From Oscillospiraceae bacterium (GTDB lineage Bacteria > Bacillota > Clostridia > Oscillospirales > Ruminococcaceae), in the NCBI GenBank assembly GCA_022800935.1, contig JAAWRH010000029.1, positions 1 to 53,756 on the forward strand: a stretch of 53,756 bases of DNA, given 5' to 3'. The first letter of the stretch is position 1, and every line of letters begins with the position of its first letter. Both the position numbers and the translations under genes were made by a program. The notes under the pieces are model-generated. The model did not search any database. It saw only the letters and a program-made list of their open reading frames with translations, and was not told the DNA's origin. Shown here piece after piece: positions 38,342 to 47,312 of this stretch.

Positions 38342-40591
38342 TTACTTTCCCTTTTTCCTGCGGTGCTTTTCCTCGCGCTTTGCCCCTTTTTTTCCGCCCT
38401 TTTTGGCCTTGGGCTTTGGCTGTACCGGCTTTCTTTCCCTGGGAGGGGCCTGTATCTGGCGGGGTCTGGGCTCTACGCCGGGCAGGCCGAAGTCGATCCG
38501 GCCCGCGGATACGTCCGCCCCCACAACCACAATGCGGATGGAATCTCCAATCCGGTACCGCTTGCCGGTGTTCTTTTCCACCAGCTGGACCTGCTCCACA
38601 ATGTCGTATTCCCCTTCCGGCAGCATGTCCATGCGCACCAGGCCCTCCACCGTGTTTTCCAGCTCCACATAGATTCCCTGTCCGGCGACAAAGGAGATAA
38701 TGCCGTCAAATTCCTCCCCGATATGCTGGGACATAAACTCCGCCTTGTAGCAGTCCTCACATTCCCGCTCCACTGTCATCGCCCGGACCTCCATTTCGCT
38801 GGAGCGCTGGGCGGAGGACCTGGCAAAGCCCGCGTACCGGGTTTGCAGCCGTTCCGGCCGCATGTGCAGCAGATAGGCGGAGATAATCCTGTGAATGGAA
38901 AGGTCAGGGTATCTCCGGATGGGGGAAGTAAAGTGGGTGTAATCGTCCAGGGCCAGGCCGAAATGCCCCTTGTTTTCCGGGCTGTATTTGGCCTTGGCCA
39001 TAGAGCGGATTAAGGCGGTGTTCACCACCTGCTCCACCTCCTGGCCGCGGACAGAATCCAGCACCGCCGCCAGGGCGTCGCGGCTGGCATCCTGGCGCAG
39101 TCCTGCGGCGTTGACCCCCATGACCCCTAAAAATTCGCACAGGTTGTTCAGCCGGTCCGGGGCGGGCTGTTCGTGGATGCGGTAGATGAAGGGAAGCCCC
39201 TGTTCACGGGCCAGCTTTGCCGCGCAACCATTGGCAAGCAGCATGAATTCCTCTATCATGCACTCGGCCAGCCCCCGCTTGCGGGGCAGGATATCCAGCA
39301 CCCGCCCCTCCTCGTCCAGGACAAACTTCGGCTCCGGGGAGCTGAGCTCCAGTCCTCCCCGGCTGGTCCTCCCGGCAATCAGCCGCCGGGCCAGCTCCCC
39401 CATCAGCTTGATAGAAGGGAGAAGGGGATGGTACTTCTCCAGAATCTCCTCCCCGGCGAAATCGCCCAGGATGGCGTTGACCTCCTTGTAAACGCCCTTG
39501 ACGCGGGAACGGATGACGCTCCGCTCAAAGGTATAGGACAGCAGTCCGCCGGACTCGTCCAGCTCCATCAGGCAGGAGAGGGTGAGCCTGTCCTCCATGG
39601 GGTTAAGGGAGCAGATGCCGTTGGAAAGGGCTTTGGGCAGCATGGGAATCACCGAGTCGGCGTAGTAGATGGAGGTCCCCCGCTCAAAGGCGCACCGGTC
39701 CAGGGGGCTTTGGTCGGTAACATAATAGCTCACATCCGCGATGTGGACCCCTAAGGACCAGCCCTTTTCTGTCTTCTCAATGGAGACCGCGTCGTCCAGG
39801 TCCTTGCTGTCCGCGCCGTCGATGGTAAAGATATCCCTGTCCCGCAGGTCCAGGCGGCTTTCCAGCTCCTTGGGATGGATGCCCTTCTGACAAAGCTCCT
39901 CCGCCTGCTCCAGCGCTTCCTGGGGGAAATCCCGCACCACGCCGTTGGCGGCCAGCACCGCCTCACAGCAGTTTTTGGCTTCCTGGGCGCTGCCGAACCG
40001 CTGGAGCACCGCCGCCCGGTGCTCGCCGGTACGCTCCCCCCGCTTGACGATAGCCGCCAGGACCTTTTCCCCCTCCTGGGCGTCCATGGTCCGCTGGGGC
40101 AGCACCCGTACCGGCTCCCGGAAGCTCTTGCCCGCACCGATGTAGCAGCCCTCCGCGCTGCGGTGGAAGACGCCGGTAAACTGATACTCGCCCAGGCTCA
40201 CCACCTTCTGGACGGTTCCCTCCGGCAGCTCGCCCTGCTGGGGCAGCGGCTCCACCAGGACAATATCGCCGGGCAGAGCGCCCATCAGGCCCCTTCCGGG
40301 AATGAACAGCTCCCCGTCGTCTTCCAGCTTTCTGGAAAAGGCAAAGGAGCCCATCAGCTTGGTGATGCGCACGGGGATGAGCCCCCAATTCTGGGGATAG
40401 ACCATGCGGGTCCCCCGGTTCATCAGCCGCCCCTCCAGGCGGAGCTCCTCCATCAGCTCCTCCAGGGTATCCGTGTCCTTCCAGCGGAGAAATTCTGCCA
40501 CTTCCTTCAGGCTGAAGCCCTTTTTGCGGCTGCGGAACGCCTGGAGGATGTTTTGCTTTTTTTGCTCTCTGTTGTTTTCTATCTCTATCAC
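38342..40591 (-). CDS. rnr: ribonuclease R
   Basis: 749 residues. N-terminal winged helix and cold-shock domains, the RNB catalytic core with DGADSKDLDDAVSIEK (metal-binding Asp cluster), HFTSPIRRYPDLSIHR (substrate end), an S1 domain near 640-720, and a Lys-rich tail. It degrades structured RNA 3' to 5' processively. GTG start behind AGGAGC. In many Firmicutes rnr follows secG; here a lipoprotein gene and a terminator lie between. Confidence 0.96.
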   Translation of the reverse strand: MIEIENNREQKKQNILQAFRSRKKGFSLKEVAEFLRWKDTDTLEELMEELRLEGRLMNRGTRMVYPQNWGLIPVRITKLMGSFAFSRKLEDDGELFIPGRGLMGALPGDIVLVEPLPQQGELPEGTVQKVVSLGEYQFTGVFHRSAEGCYIGAGKSFREPVRVLPQRTMDAQEGEKVLAAIVKRGERTGEHRAAVLQRFGSAQEAKNCCEAVLAANGVVRDFPQEALEQAEELCQKGIHPKELESRLDLRDRDIFTIDGADSKDLDDAVSIEKTEKGWSLGVHIADVSYYVTDQSPLDRCAFERGTSIYYADSVIPMLPKALSNGICSLNPMEDRLTLSCLMELDESGGLLSYTFERSVIRSRVKGVYKEVNAILGDFAGEEILEKYHPLLPSIKLMGELARRLIAGRTSRGGLELSSPEPKFVLDEEGRVLDILPRKRGLAECMIEEFMLLANGCAAKLAREQGLPFIYRIHEQPAPDRLNNLCEFLGVMGVNAAGLRQDASRDALAAVLDSVRGQEVEQVVNTALIRSMAKAKYSPENKGHFGLALDDYTHFTSPIRRYPDLSIHRIISAYLLHMRPERLQTRYAGFARSSAQRSSEMEVRAMTVERECEDCYKAEFMSQHIGEEFDGIISFVAGQGIYVELENTVEGLVRMDMLPEGEYDIVEQVQLVEKNTGKRYRIGDSIRIVVVGADVSAGRIDFGLPGVEPRPRQIQAPPRERKPVQPKPKAKKGGKKGAKREEKHRRKKGK

Positions 40592-40657
40592 AATTCGCTC
40601 CTTATCCTTTTAAAAAAATTTATCAAGCTTCCTCTAAGGGCCGGATAACTGTCAGGG

Positions 40658-41671
40658 TCAGCTCATCACCTTCAAACCACCAAGTATCATAAGCTGCCTG
40701 TCCCCCAGCAGTTTGATCTCTCCCTCGATATCCGGAATCTCCCAAGACACGCTTTTTCCCGAAGCCATGTCATAAATATGGAGGATGGGGACATTCCATT
40801 GGCACCACACCAGCCGGTCACCGCTGCAATCGGCATCGGAGGTTGCAGTGACCGGCAGGACAAGCAGTTCCTCTTCTGCGGACAAATCGTAAAGGTGAAG
40901 ACTGGTTTCCTCATTGCGGCAGGATTCCCAATAAACAAGGCTGTCACCGTCTACCCGCATCTGGTGATAATTCTCGTCGTAGGCGTCCCACTCTGCGACG
41001 GCAGAAATTTCCCCGGTTTTCAGGTCCACGGCTTGGATGCGCTGATGATAGCTTGGCCCCTGTCCGCCGTCTTTAAACTTCCAGCTTTCCGCCCAGACCA
41101 AGACGGAGTCTCCCATGGCAAGCTGGGTAATATTCCATTTCCCCTGCCCGTCCTCCCAGGAGGACAGCTTGTAAACCAGCGCCCCGTTTCCGTCCCTGTC
41201 TCCCTTAAAAATCCCTGCCTGAACGTACTCGTACTGCGGGAACCCTCCCCCTCCAAGGTAACGGGGCTCTTCGTCCATCCCCACCCAGTAAAAGGTATCA
41301 CCATCGGCTCGGACCATCCCCCGGTCAGCCCAGATGCCCAATTCGTGAATTTTCCCGGAGCTCAGGTCCATCTCCATCATGTTCCCTTTGCCGGGCTCCA
41401 CGCCGTAATACCCTAGGCTTCCGTTGATGAGCATGGCCCTGTCTCCGAAAAGCGCAGTACACCCACAACCGCTGGGCAGGGAGTATTCCCTCACCGACAG
41501 CAGCGGGGAGCTGCCTTCCTCTTCCTCCGCCTCCTGGGAGGAGGAAGAGGAAGGAGAAACCTCCTCCGGGGCGGCAGGTTCCTCCGGGGCCGCCGGCGCC
41601 CTTTGGCAGGCGGTCAGGGAGGCAGCCAGAGCCAGGGCCGTCAAAGCCGCAAACAATCGTCTCGTCATCAC
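40658..41671 (-). CDS. hypothetical lipoprotein, beta-propeller-like
   Basis: 337 residues. Signal peptide and lipobox LTAC (C22 after LFAALTALALAASL), followed by a low-complexity linker (Ala/Pro/Glu then SSSSSQEAEEEEGSS) and a mature domain of repeating WD/TolB-like beta blades (GKIHELGIWADR, GDTFYWVG, DGDSLVYWESC). It is membrane-anchored and extracellular. I infer a beta-propeller; ligand and role are unknown. The gene starts after a terminator downstream of secG and ends 66 bases before rnr. Confidence 0.7.
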   Translation of the reverse strand: MMTRRLFAALTALALAASLTACQRAPAAPEEPAAPEEVSPSSSSSQEAEEEEGSSPLLSVREYSLPSGCGCTALFGDRAMLINGSLGYYGVEPGKGNMMEMDLSSGKIHELGIWADRGMVRADGDTFYWVGMDEEPRYLGGGGFPQYEYVQAGIFKGDRDGNGALVYKLSSWEDGQGKWNITQLAMGDSVLVWAESWKFKDGGQGPSYHQRIQAVDLKTGEISAVAEWDAYDENYHQMRVDGDSLVYWESCRNEETSLHLYDLSAEEELLVLPVTATSDADCSGDRLVWCQWNVPILHIYDMASGKSVSWEIPDIEGEIKLLGDRQLMILGGLKVMS

Positions 41672-41701
41672 AAAAACACTTCTTTCTCAGCGTCCAGCTA
41701 T

Positions 41702-41738
41702 AAAAAGGAGGGCTGTCCCCCATTGGTGACAGCCCTCC
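41702..41738 (-). terminator. terminator after secG
   Basis: GGAGGGCTGTC (41707-41717) and GACAGCCCTCC (41728-41738) pair perfectly, and on the minus strand TTTTTATAG follows. It separates secG from the lipoprotein and rnr genes. Confidence 0.85.
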
Positions 41739-41768
41739 TGACCCTCCGCTGCGCTTCTGCGGCCGCCC

Positions 41769-42014
41769 TTAGAAGAAGACCGCGATTGCGTTGACAATCA
41801 CTGTAAGAATAAAAAACACAACCGCCGCGTACTTGGTAAAACGCTTGAGCATTGCGTCAAAGGTTCTTCCGCCGTTTTTGCCCAAATAGGAGTCTGTCGC
41901 GCCGGTCATAGCGCTCAGGCCGTCGCTCTTGGATTCCTGCATGGAGACCAGTACAATAATTAGTACACAGGTTATAATGAGCAGGATTCCTCCGATAATC
42001 TCTATTGCGCCCAT
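41769..42014 (-). CDS. secG: protein-export translocase subunit SecG
   Basis: 81 residues, two hydrophobic helices (IIGGILLIITCVLIIVLVSM and AAVVFFILTVIVNAIAVFF) joined by a loop with GLSAMTGATDSYLGKNGG, the SecG signature. It stimulates SecYEG translocation. The ATG at 42014 follows GGAAGGGG; the longer reading frame up to 42095 is not supported. Confidence 0.95.
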   Translation of the reverse strand: MGAIEIIGGILLIITCVLIIVLVSMQESKSDGLSAMTGATDSYLGKNGGRTFDAMLKRFTKYAAVVFFILTVIVNAIAVFF

Positions 42015-42101
42015 GTTGCTTTCCCCTTCCTTCATTTTATAAATCGTCAGTCCGTCTGTTTTTTTGCGGCAGACGGGGATAGAGTCGTCATACATTATAA
42101 T

Positions 42102-42130
42102 ATTATAGCATAGGCTTCACAGTTTTGCAA
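42102..42130 (-). promoter_or_regulatory. promoter of secG
   Basis: On the minus strand TTGCAA (42125-42130), 17 bases and TATAAT (42102-42107). Confidence 0.7.
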
Positions 42131-42174
42131 GGAAAAATTTTCGCTTTTCCTCGCCCAGCCGCCTGGAACCGTAT

Positions 42175-42219
42175 AAAAAGCCGGACCGAAAGCTCCGGCA
42201 AACCCAGGGCTTTCGGTCC
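42175..42219 (-). terminator. terminator of pduL-like gene
   Basis: GGACCGAAAGC (42183-42193) and GCTTTCGGTCC (42209-42219) pair, followed on the minus strand by GGCTTTTTATAC. Confidence 0.82.
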
Positions 42220-42256
42220 TCCTGATGTTATGTAAAAATGCAGTCCGCCCAAAGGG

Positions 42257-42832
42257 TTACTTTACGATTTCCCCTTCCACCATACCCTTGCAGGCGGCGG
42301 CGTTGGATTCATCGGTGTCGATGTGCATCGCCAGCTTGAACTTGGGGCTGACGCGGACAACCACATCGCCGAAGACGAGGGAACGACCCTGGGTTTCCAC
42401 CTTAACCGAGACAATGTCCTTGTCGGCAACCCCCAGCTCCGCGGCGTCTTCCGGGGTGGCGTGGATGTGGCGCTTGGCGGCGATAACGCCCTTGGTCAGC
42501 TCCACCTCGCCCTTGGGCCCTACCAGCTTGATTCCGCAGGTGCCGTCGATGTCGCCGGACTCCCTCACCAGGGCGTCAACCCCCAGGGTTCTGGCGTCGG
42601 TCAGGGATACCTCCACCTGGGAAGCCGGACGGACAGGGCCAAGGATAGAAACGCCGGGGATGGTCTTCTTAGGACCTACCAGATCGACCTTTTCGTTGCT
42701 GGCAAACTGTCCGGGCTGGGAAAGCTCCTTCTTGACGGTCAGCTCATAGCCGGCGCCAAACAGCTTTTCCAGGTCTTCCTTGGTAACGTGGACGTGACGC
42801 GCCGATGTTTCAACAATAAATTTCTTTGCCAT
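42257..42832 (-). CDS. pduL: phosphate propanoyltransferase (PduL)
   Basis: 191 residues. RHVHVTKEDLEKLFG near the start and AAKRHIHATPEDAAELG in the middle are the paired His motifs of PduL phosphotransacylases, which bind zinc and convert acyl-CoA to acyl phosphate. No bacterial-microcompartment shell genes or signature peptide are present, so it probably works as a cytosolic phosphate acetyl/propanoyl transferase. It is a single-gene unit. Confidence 0.93.
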   Translation of the reverse strand: MAKKFIVETSARHVHVTKEDLEKLFGAGYELTVKKELSQPGQFASNEKVDLVGPKKTIPGVSILGPVRPASQVEVSLTDARTLGVDALVRESGDIDGTCGIKLVGPKGEVELTKGVIAAKRHIHATPEDAAELGVADKDIVSVKVETQGRSLVFGDVVVRVSPKFKLAMHIDTDESNAAACKGMVEGEIVK

Positions 42833-42966
42833 GATAGCAGTTTCCTTTCTCCGGCATACAAGGTTGTCCGGCGTTCCGTGCGGTTAAAACGCCGCAACGT
42901 AACAGCGCGCCCTATACCGGCGGAGGGCGGCTGCCGGATATCTCCAGGAACGCTGGCATCTATTTT

Positions 42967-42995
42967 ATTTTACGCCTTAAAGACACTTTTCGCAA
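42967..42995 (-). promoter_or_regulatory. promoter of pduL
   Basis: On the minus strand TTGCGA (42990-42995), 17 bases and TAAAAT (42967-42972). The transcript would have a ~125-base 5' UTR with a small GC hairpin (about 42925-42941). No known riboswitch is recognised. The rest of 42996-43210 holds a probable plus-strand promoter region for the kinase (AT-rich around 43110-43130). Confidence 0.55.
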
Positions 42996-43210
42996 GGGGC
43001 ATTTATTCTGTTTTACAACTTTTCTCCAACAGAAAGGGAAAAATGCGGGAAACCGCCTGTTAAGAGATTTCTCAAAGTTATTTCAATCAAGAAAGTAGTA
43101 GAATTTTCCGAGATAATATGATATGATGAAGTAATGAGAATTCAATATTGTACACTGAGATATCAGATATCGTGCGCTTTTTTACCAAACAGATGCGGGA
43201 GGAAAATAAC

Positions 43211-44851
43211 ATGGCAAACGACGGGAGCCTCGAACTTTTACAGCGGCGGATTGCGGAGCTGGAGCAGAAAAACGCCGATCTGGAGACTGCTTTGCAGAAA
43301 GCGGAGGAATCAAACCTGGCGAAAAGCCGGTTCTTATCCAATATGTCCCACGATATCCGAACCCCAATGAACGCCATCATGGGGATGATTTCCATCGGCC
43401 TGAGCCATATTGATGAAAAAAGCCGGGTACACGACTGCCTGAACAAGATACAAACCGCCTCCTCCCACCTGATGAGCCTGGTCAACGATGTGCTGGATAT
43501 GTCCCGCATTGACAGCGGGCGGATGGTCCTCAACGAGGAGGACTTTTCCCTGGCTGACCTGGTCCACGATATCGCCGTCATTGTCCGGCCCCAGGCGGTC
43601 CAGAAAAACCAGGAGCTACAGCTGAAAATCGGACAGATCGACGAGGAACAGCTTTTGGGCGATCCTCTCCGTCTCCGTCAGATTTTAGTAAATATTATCA
43701 ATAACGCTGTAAAATACACCCCCGAAGGGGGACTAATCCAAATCTCGTTTTCCCAGCAGCCCGACGTCAAGCCAGACTCGGTCCGGGTGGATTTCTCCTG
43801 CCGGGATAACGGCATCGGCATGAGCAGAGAATTCCTGGAGCGCATCTTCCTCCCCTTTGAACGGGTCCAAAATGCCGCCATCAGCCGCATAGAGGGTACC
43901 GGGCTGGGGATGTCCATTGTCAAAAATTTGGTGGACAGCATGGGGGGACAGATTGTGGTGGACAGCGCAGAAGGGGAAGGTACACTGGTGAATATTTCCA
44001 TTCCGCTCTTGCTTTCTCCCCGCCGGAGCCAGGGATTGTCCCTGCCTAAGGGACAGACCATCCTGGTGGCGGAAAGCCGGGACAGCCTGGCCGGACAGCT
44101 TGTCTCCTGCCTGCGGGAAGCCGGGCTGGAACCGGTGCGGAAGGATGTGGGCATGGATGTGGTGGCCTGGATGACCGAGGCGAAATATGAGGAAAAGATG
44201 CCCTGTGCCCTGATTTTGGGGCAAGAGCTGGAGGATATGCCGGTTCTGGAGGTGGCGTCCCATGTACGCCAGTTGGCCGGGCCTGAATTCCCCATTCTCC
44301 TGGTTTCGGAGGAGGACTGGGGACAGCTGGAGTACCGCGCCACCAGGGCGGGAATCAGTGCCTTTGTCCCCTGTCCTCTGTTCCCCAGCCGTCTGCTGGG
44401 CGCGCTGTCCGGCCTCACCGGCGGCGATGACGAGCAGATTTCGTCGGAGCTGGACACGGATTTCAGCGACCAGCACATACTGCTGGTAGAGGATAACGAG
44501 CTGAACCGGGAGATCGCTGTAGAGCTTCTTTCCATGACCGGCGTACAGGTGGAGGAAGCGGAAAACGGTGTCCAGGCCGTGGAAAAATTCGCCGCCTCGC
44601 CAGAGGGATGGTACAGCCTGATTCTCATGGATGTGCAGATGCCGGTGATGGACGGATATGAGGCCACCCGGCGCATTCGGAAGCTGGACCGGGTGGATGC
44701 GGCCGAAATCTGGATTATAGCAATGACAGCCAACGCGTTTGTGGAAGATATCAGACTGGCACGGGACGCCGGGATGAACGAGCACCTGTCCAAACCGGTT
44801 GATCCGGACCGCCTGCGGGATATGCTCCGCAGGCATCTGACACAGCGGTGA
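43211..44851 (+). CDS. soluble hybrid histidine kinase
   Basis: 546 residues with no membrane segment. N-terminal coiled coil (about 5-35), HisKA with FLSNMSHDIRTPMNAIMGM (phospho-acceptor H47), HATPase with NAVKYTPEGG, DNGIG and GTGLGMSI. A degenerate receiver (about 295-415) follows, with the Asp position in CALILGQELED filled by Gly, then a full receiver with D474 in LILMDVQMPVMDG. It would relay phosphate internally, and no Hpt or DNA-binding output is present. ATG 43211 behind GGAGG. The next gene starts 15 bases on. Confidence 0.9.
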   Translation: MANDGSLELLQRRIAELEQKNADLETALQKAEESNLAKSRFLSNMSHDIRTPMNAIMGMISIGLSHIDEKSRVHDCLNKIQTASSHLMSLVNDVLDMSRIDSGRMVLNEEDFSLADLVHDIAVIVRPQAVQKNQELQLKIGQIDEEQLLGDPLRLRQILVNIINNAVKYTPEGGLIQISFSQQPDVKPDSVRVDFSCRDNGIGMSREFLERIFLPFERVQNAAISRIEGTGLGMSIVKNLVDSMGGQIVVDSAEGEGTLVNISIPLLLSPRRSQGLSLPKGQTILVAESRDSLAGQLVSCLREAGLEPVRKDVGMDVVAWMTEAKYEEKMPCALILGQELEDMPVLEVASHVRQLAGPEFPILLVSEEDWGQLEYRATRAGISAFVPCPLFPSRLLGALSGLTGGDDEQISSELDTDFSDQHILLVEDNELNREIAVELLSMTGVQVEEAENGVQAVEKFAASPEGWYSLILMDVQMPVMDGYEATRRIRKLDRVDAAEIWIIAMTANAFVEDIRLARDAGMNEHLSKPVDPDRLRDMLRRHLTQR

Positions 44852-44865
44852 GGAAGGAGGGCATT

Positions 44866-46722
44866 ATGCGGTCGTATCAGATTGAGTACATTGCCAATAT
44901 CAAGGAAGCCGCCTCCCTCGCCGAGGCCAAAAGACCGGAGGGAGCCTCCTCCGAGGACTACGCCGCACGGCGGCTGCGGGACCAGAAAAGAATGGAGGAG
45001 CTGGCGGAACGGAATATGTTTCTGCTGCGCCGGGAGCTCTTCCCCCTTCTGGACCACCTGAGCGTAGCGGAACCGGAAACACTGGAGGAGCTGCGGGAGT
45101 TTGCCGGGCAGCTACTGACAGGGCGCGGCAAGCAGGATATCGGCCTGTTCTGCCAGATACACAGCGCGCTGCTGAGCCTGGCGCGGCAGCAGAAGGACCG
45201 GGCTGGCACGATAAGGGAGCTCTATTGGATGGGCATTGGACGGAACAGTCAGTGCAATATGCTGATCGGGCTGGATATATCTATCATTGAGCTCTATTCG
45301 TCTGCAATGCGCCTGTATTTTACCGAGGCAGCAGCCTATTTAAAGTATTATGACAGCCTGGAGGATTCGGAAACCAGGGGATACGTGCTCCGTTCCAGGG
45401 CCAACATGGCATTGGGACAGTTTAAATACCCCAGCGAAAAGATCAATCTTCTTCGGAAGACCCTTCGTATCATGCAGGATAAGGGCTACCGGGAAAAAGC
45501 GCCGGAGCTGCCCTGGGACAGGTATCTCTCCATGACCCAGGAGATGATGGCGGCCAGCGTCTCCTATGGAAAGGAAAAGGTCATGACGCCGGAGGATATA
45601 TCAACCCTTATGGAGTCGGTGTATCTGGTTTATCAAAAGCGGATTCAGGAGGCGGAGCTGGAAAACCAGAAGCCCTCTGTCCGCTGGTCATTCCCCTATT
45701 ATGCTATGGAGTACTACTGCGGCATCTACGGTCTGGGAACGCTGCTGAGCAGGATGGAGGCCCTGATGGACAGGGCGGACCCTTCGGACCTTTCCGCGGA
45801 GGGGCTGTACGGCATTATTTCTCTGCCCGCCTTCTACTGCCAGTATCTGAACCAAAACCCGGAGCTGATACCGGAGCGCCGGACATACCTGGAGAGGCTT
45901 TACCGGCGGCTTCTGCGGTATGTGGATGCCTTTCCCGCGGGGCAAGTAAACGAAACCCTTTTCCGCTACCTGCGCCAGCTCTCCCACACCTATGTGGAAA
46001 CGGAGGGAAGTGTTCCCTACGGGGAATTCATCCAGAAGCTCCTCCTCCGCTTTGCGCCGGAGGTATACGTCCATTCCTGGATTGTGGCGGAGGGGGCAAA
46101 GTTCCTGTGCGGCTTTATTCTGGAGGAGGAATCCGCCTTTTTTGACGACATTGAAGAGATTGCCTCCATCACGGACCTGGAGCAAAAGCGCCGTGCAGTT
46201 CTGGACCTTGCCCAGGACTGCGGCAGGTTCTGCGATATCGGGCGCATTAACTTTATCGACCTGTTCAATTACACCCCCAGGCAGTGGTTTGAAGAGGAAT
46301 ACGAGCTGGCCCGCCTGCACACCATTGCCGGAAAAACCCTCCTCTTTGAACGCCCGTCCACCCGCCGCTGCGCCCCTGCCGCCCTGGGACATCACTCCTG
46401 GTACGACGGTTCAAGGGGATATCCCAGCGACTATAAGAGGCTGGAATGCCCAGAGCGGCAGATGGTAGACGTTATCGGCCTGATTGACTGGCTGGTGAGT
46501 GTAACGGACGCCGACCACCTCCACACCGGAGAACAGATGACCTTTGACGGGGCGATAGAAGCCGCCATTGCCCTGGAGGGGCGGCGGTTTTCGCCTATGC
46601 TCACTGCGCGGCTCCGGGACGGGGCGGTAGTGGAGCCTCTGCGCCGCATCCTGAAGGAGGGACGCCGCCTGGCCTGCTGCCGGATATACGAGGAATCCCG
46701 GTCCCAGGGAGAAAAGTCATGA
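44866..46722 (+). CDS. helical protein with degenerate HD-GYP-like C-terminus
   Basis: 618 residues. The first ~430 residues are alpha-helical, TPR-like in feel, and unlike any family I know. The C-terminus fits HD-GYP: CDIGRIN (C456-D457) stands where HDIGKI is expected, H485 in RLHTIAGKTLL matches the next His, HHSWYDGSRGYPSDY (509-523) is the HH...GYP block, and SVTDADHL (D548) matches VADAFD. The first metal His is replaced by Cys, so phosphodiesterase activity is doubtful; a c-di-GMP sensor or scaffold role is possible. It is co-transcribed with the hybrid kinase upstream, ATG behind GGAGG. Confidence 0.7.
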   Translation: MRSYQIEYIANIKEAASLAEAKRPEGASSEDYAARRLRDQKRMEELAERNMFLLRRELFPLLDHLSVAEPETLEELREFAGQLLTGRGKQDIGLFCQIHSALLSLARQQKDRAGTIRELYWMGIGRNSQCNMLIGLDISIIELYSSAMRLYFTEAAAYLKYYDSLEDSETRGYVLRSRANMALGQFKYPSEKINLLRKTLRIMQDKGYREKAPELPWDRYLSMTQEMMAASVSYGKEKVMTPEDISTLMESVYLVYQKRIQEAELENQKPSVRWSFPYYAMEYYCGIYGLGTLLSRMEALMDRADPSDLSAEGLYGIISLPAFYCQYLNQNPELIPERRTYLERLYRRLLRYVDAFPAGQVNETLFRYLRQLSHTYVETEGSVPYGEFIQKLLLRFAPEVYVHSWIVAEGAKFLCGFILEEESAFFDDIEEIASITDLEQKRRAVLDLAQDCGRFCDIGRINFIDLFNYTPRQWFEEEYELARLHTIAGKTLLFERPSTRRCAPAALGHHSWYDGSRGYPSDYKRLECPERQMVDVIGLIDWLVSVTDADHLHTGEQMTFDGAIEAAIALEGRRFSPMLTARLRDGAVVEPLRRILKEGRRLACCRIYEESRSQGEKS

Positions 46723-46828
46723 TGCCGCAGCCGGGTATTCAATTTTCTGCCCCGCCGGACAGCAGAATTCCTATGAACCAAAGGCATATACCGTCTGTCG
46801 GAGGGCGATAAAAATTCCTGGCAAACCC

Positions 46829-46857
46829 TTGCATTTTGCACAACAACTTGTTATAAT
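46829..46857 (+). promoter_or_regulatory. promoter of tRNA-Ser
   Basis: TTGCAT (46829-46834), 17 bases, TATAAT (46852-46857). Apart from this, the stretch 46723-46935 shows nothing. Confidence 0.75.
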
Positions 46858-46935
46858 AGAGGAAAGCTCTGTTGGAGGGGTATTTCTGTGCGTTTTAGGG
46901 GTGGGAGTACCGGAAAGGCCGGGCTTTCTATCTAT

Positions 46936-47026
46936 GGAAGCGTATCGAAGTGGTCATAACGGCCCTGACTCGAAATCAGGTAGTCACGCAAGTGGCTCGT
47001 GGGTTCGAATCCCACCGCTTCCGCCA
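46936..47026 (+). tRNA. tRNA-Ser(CGA)
   Basis: The acceptor arms GGAAGCG and CGCTTCC pair, the anticodon CGA (46971-46973) sits in loop CTCGAAA, and a long variable arm (typical of Ser) and GGTTCGAATCC T-arm follow. The CCA end is encoded. It reads UCG codons. Confidence 0.95.
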
Positions 47027-47035
47027 GAAATCACG

Positions 47036-47072
47036 CCAGCAGCCGGTTTTCCCGGCTGCTGGCTCTTCTTTT
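47036..47072 (+). terminator. terminator of tRNA-Ser
   Basis: CCAGCAGCCGG (47036-47046) and CCGGCTGCTGG (47052-47062) pair, followed by CTCTTCTTTTT. Confidence 0.82.
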
Positions 47073-47100
47073 TCAGTTTGGAACAAAGCCCAAACCCTTG

Positions 47101-47253
47101 AGCATTGCGTCATCCAAAGTCAGCTATGAGGAGAACCGTCTTTCCCTGTACCGCGACGCGGAGAAGGAGACTGAGGATATTTTCGACCGCTGGACGGATG
47201 AATTTGACGATCTTGATGAGGGCTACGAGCCGGACAAATTCTTTTCCGACTAA
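47101..47253 (+). pseudogene. possible gene remnant after tRNA-Ser
   Basis: An open stretch encodes VSYEENRLSLYRDAEKETED and ends FDDLDEGYEPDKFFSD. Codon use looks coding, but there is no start with a ribosome-binding site; the frame simply runs back into the tRNA terminator. It is probably the 3' end of a lost gene. The family is not recognised. Confidence 0.35.
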
Positions 47254-47312
47254 AAATCGCCCACCTTGAGGCGATAAGCCAATCACGGTGAGCAGTTTTG
47301 TTTTGAGGCGAT

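Noticed and set aside
42257-42832. PduL as part of a bacterial microcompartment operon
   Set aside because: There is no shell-protein gene nearby and no N-terminal encapsulation extension; the protein starts directly with the catalytic region.
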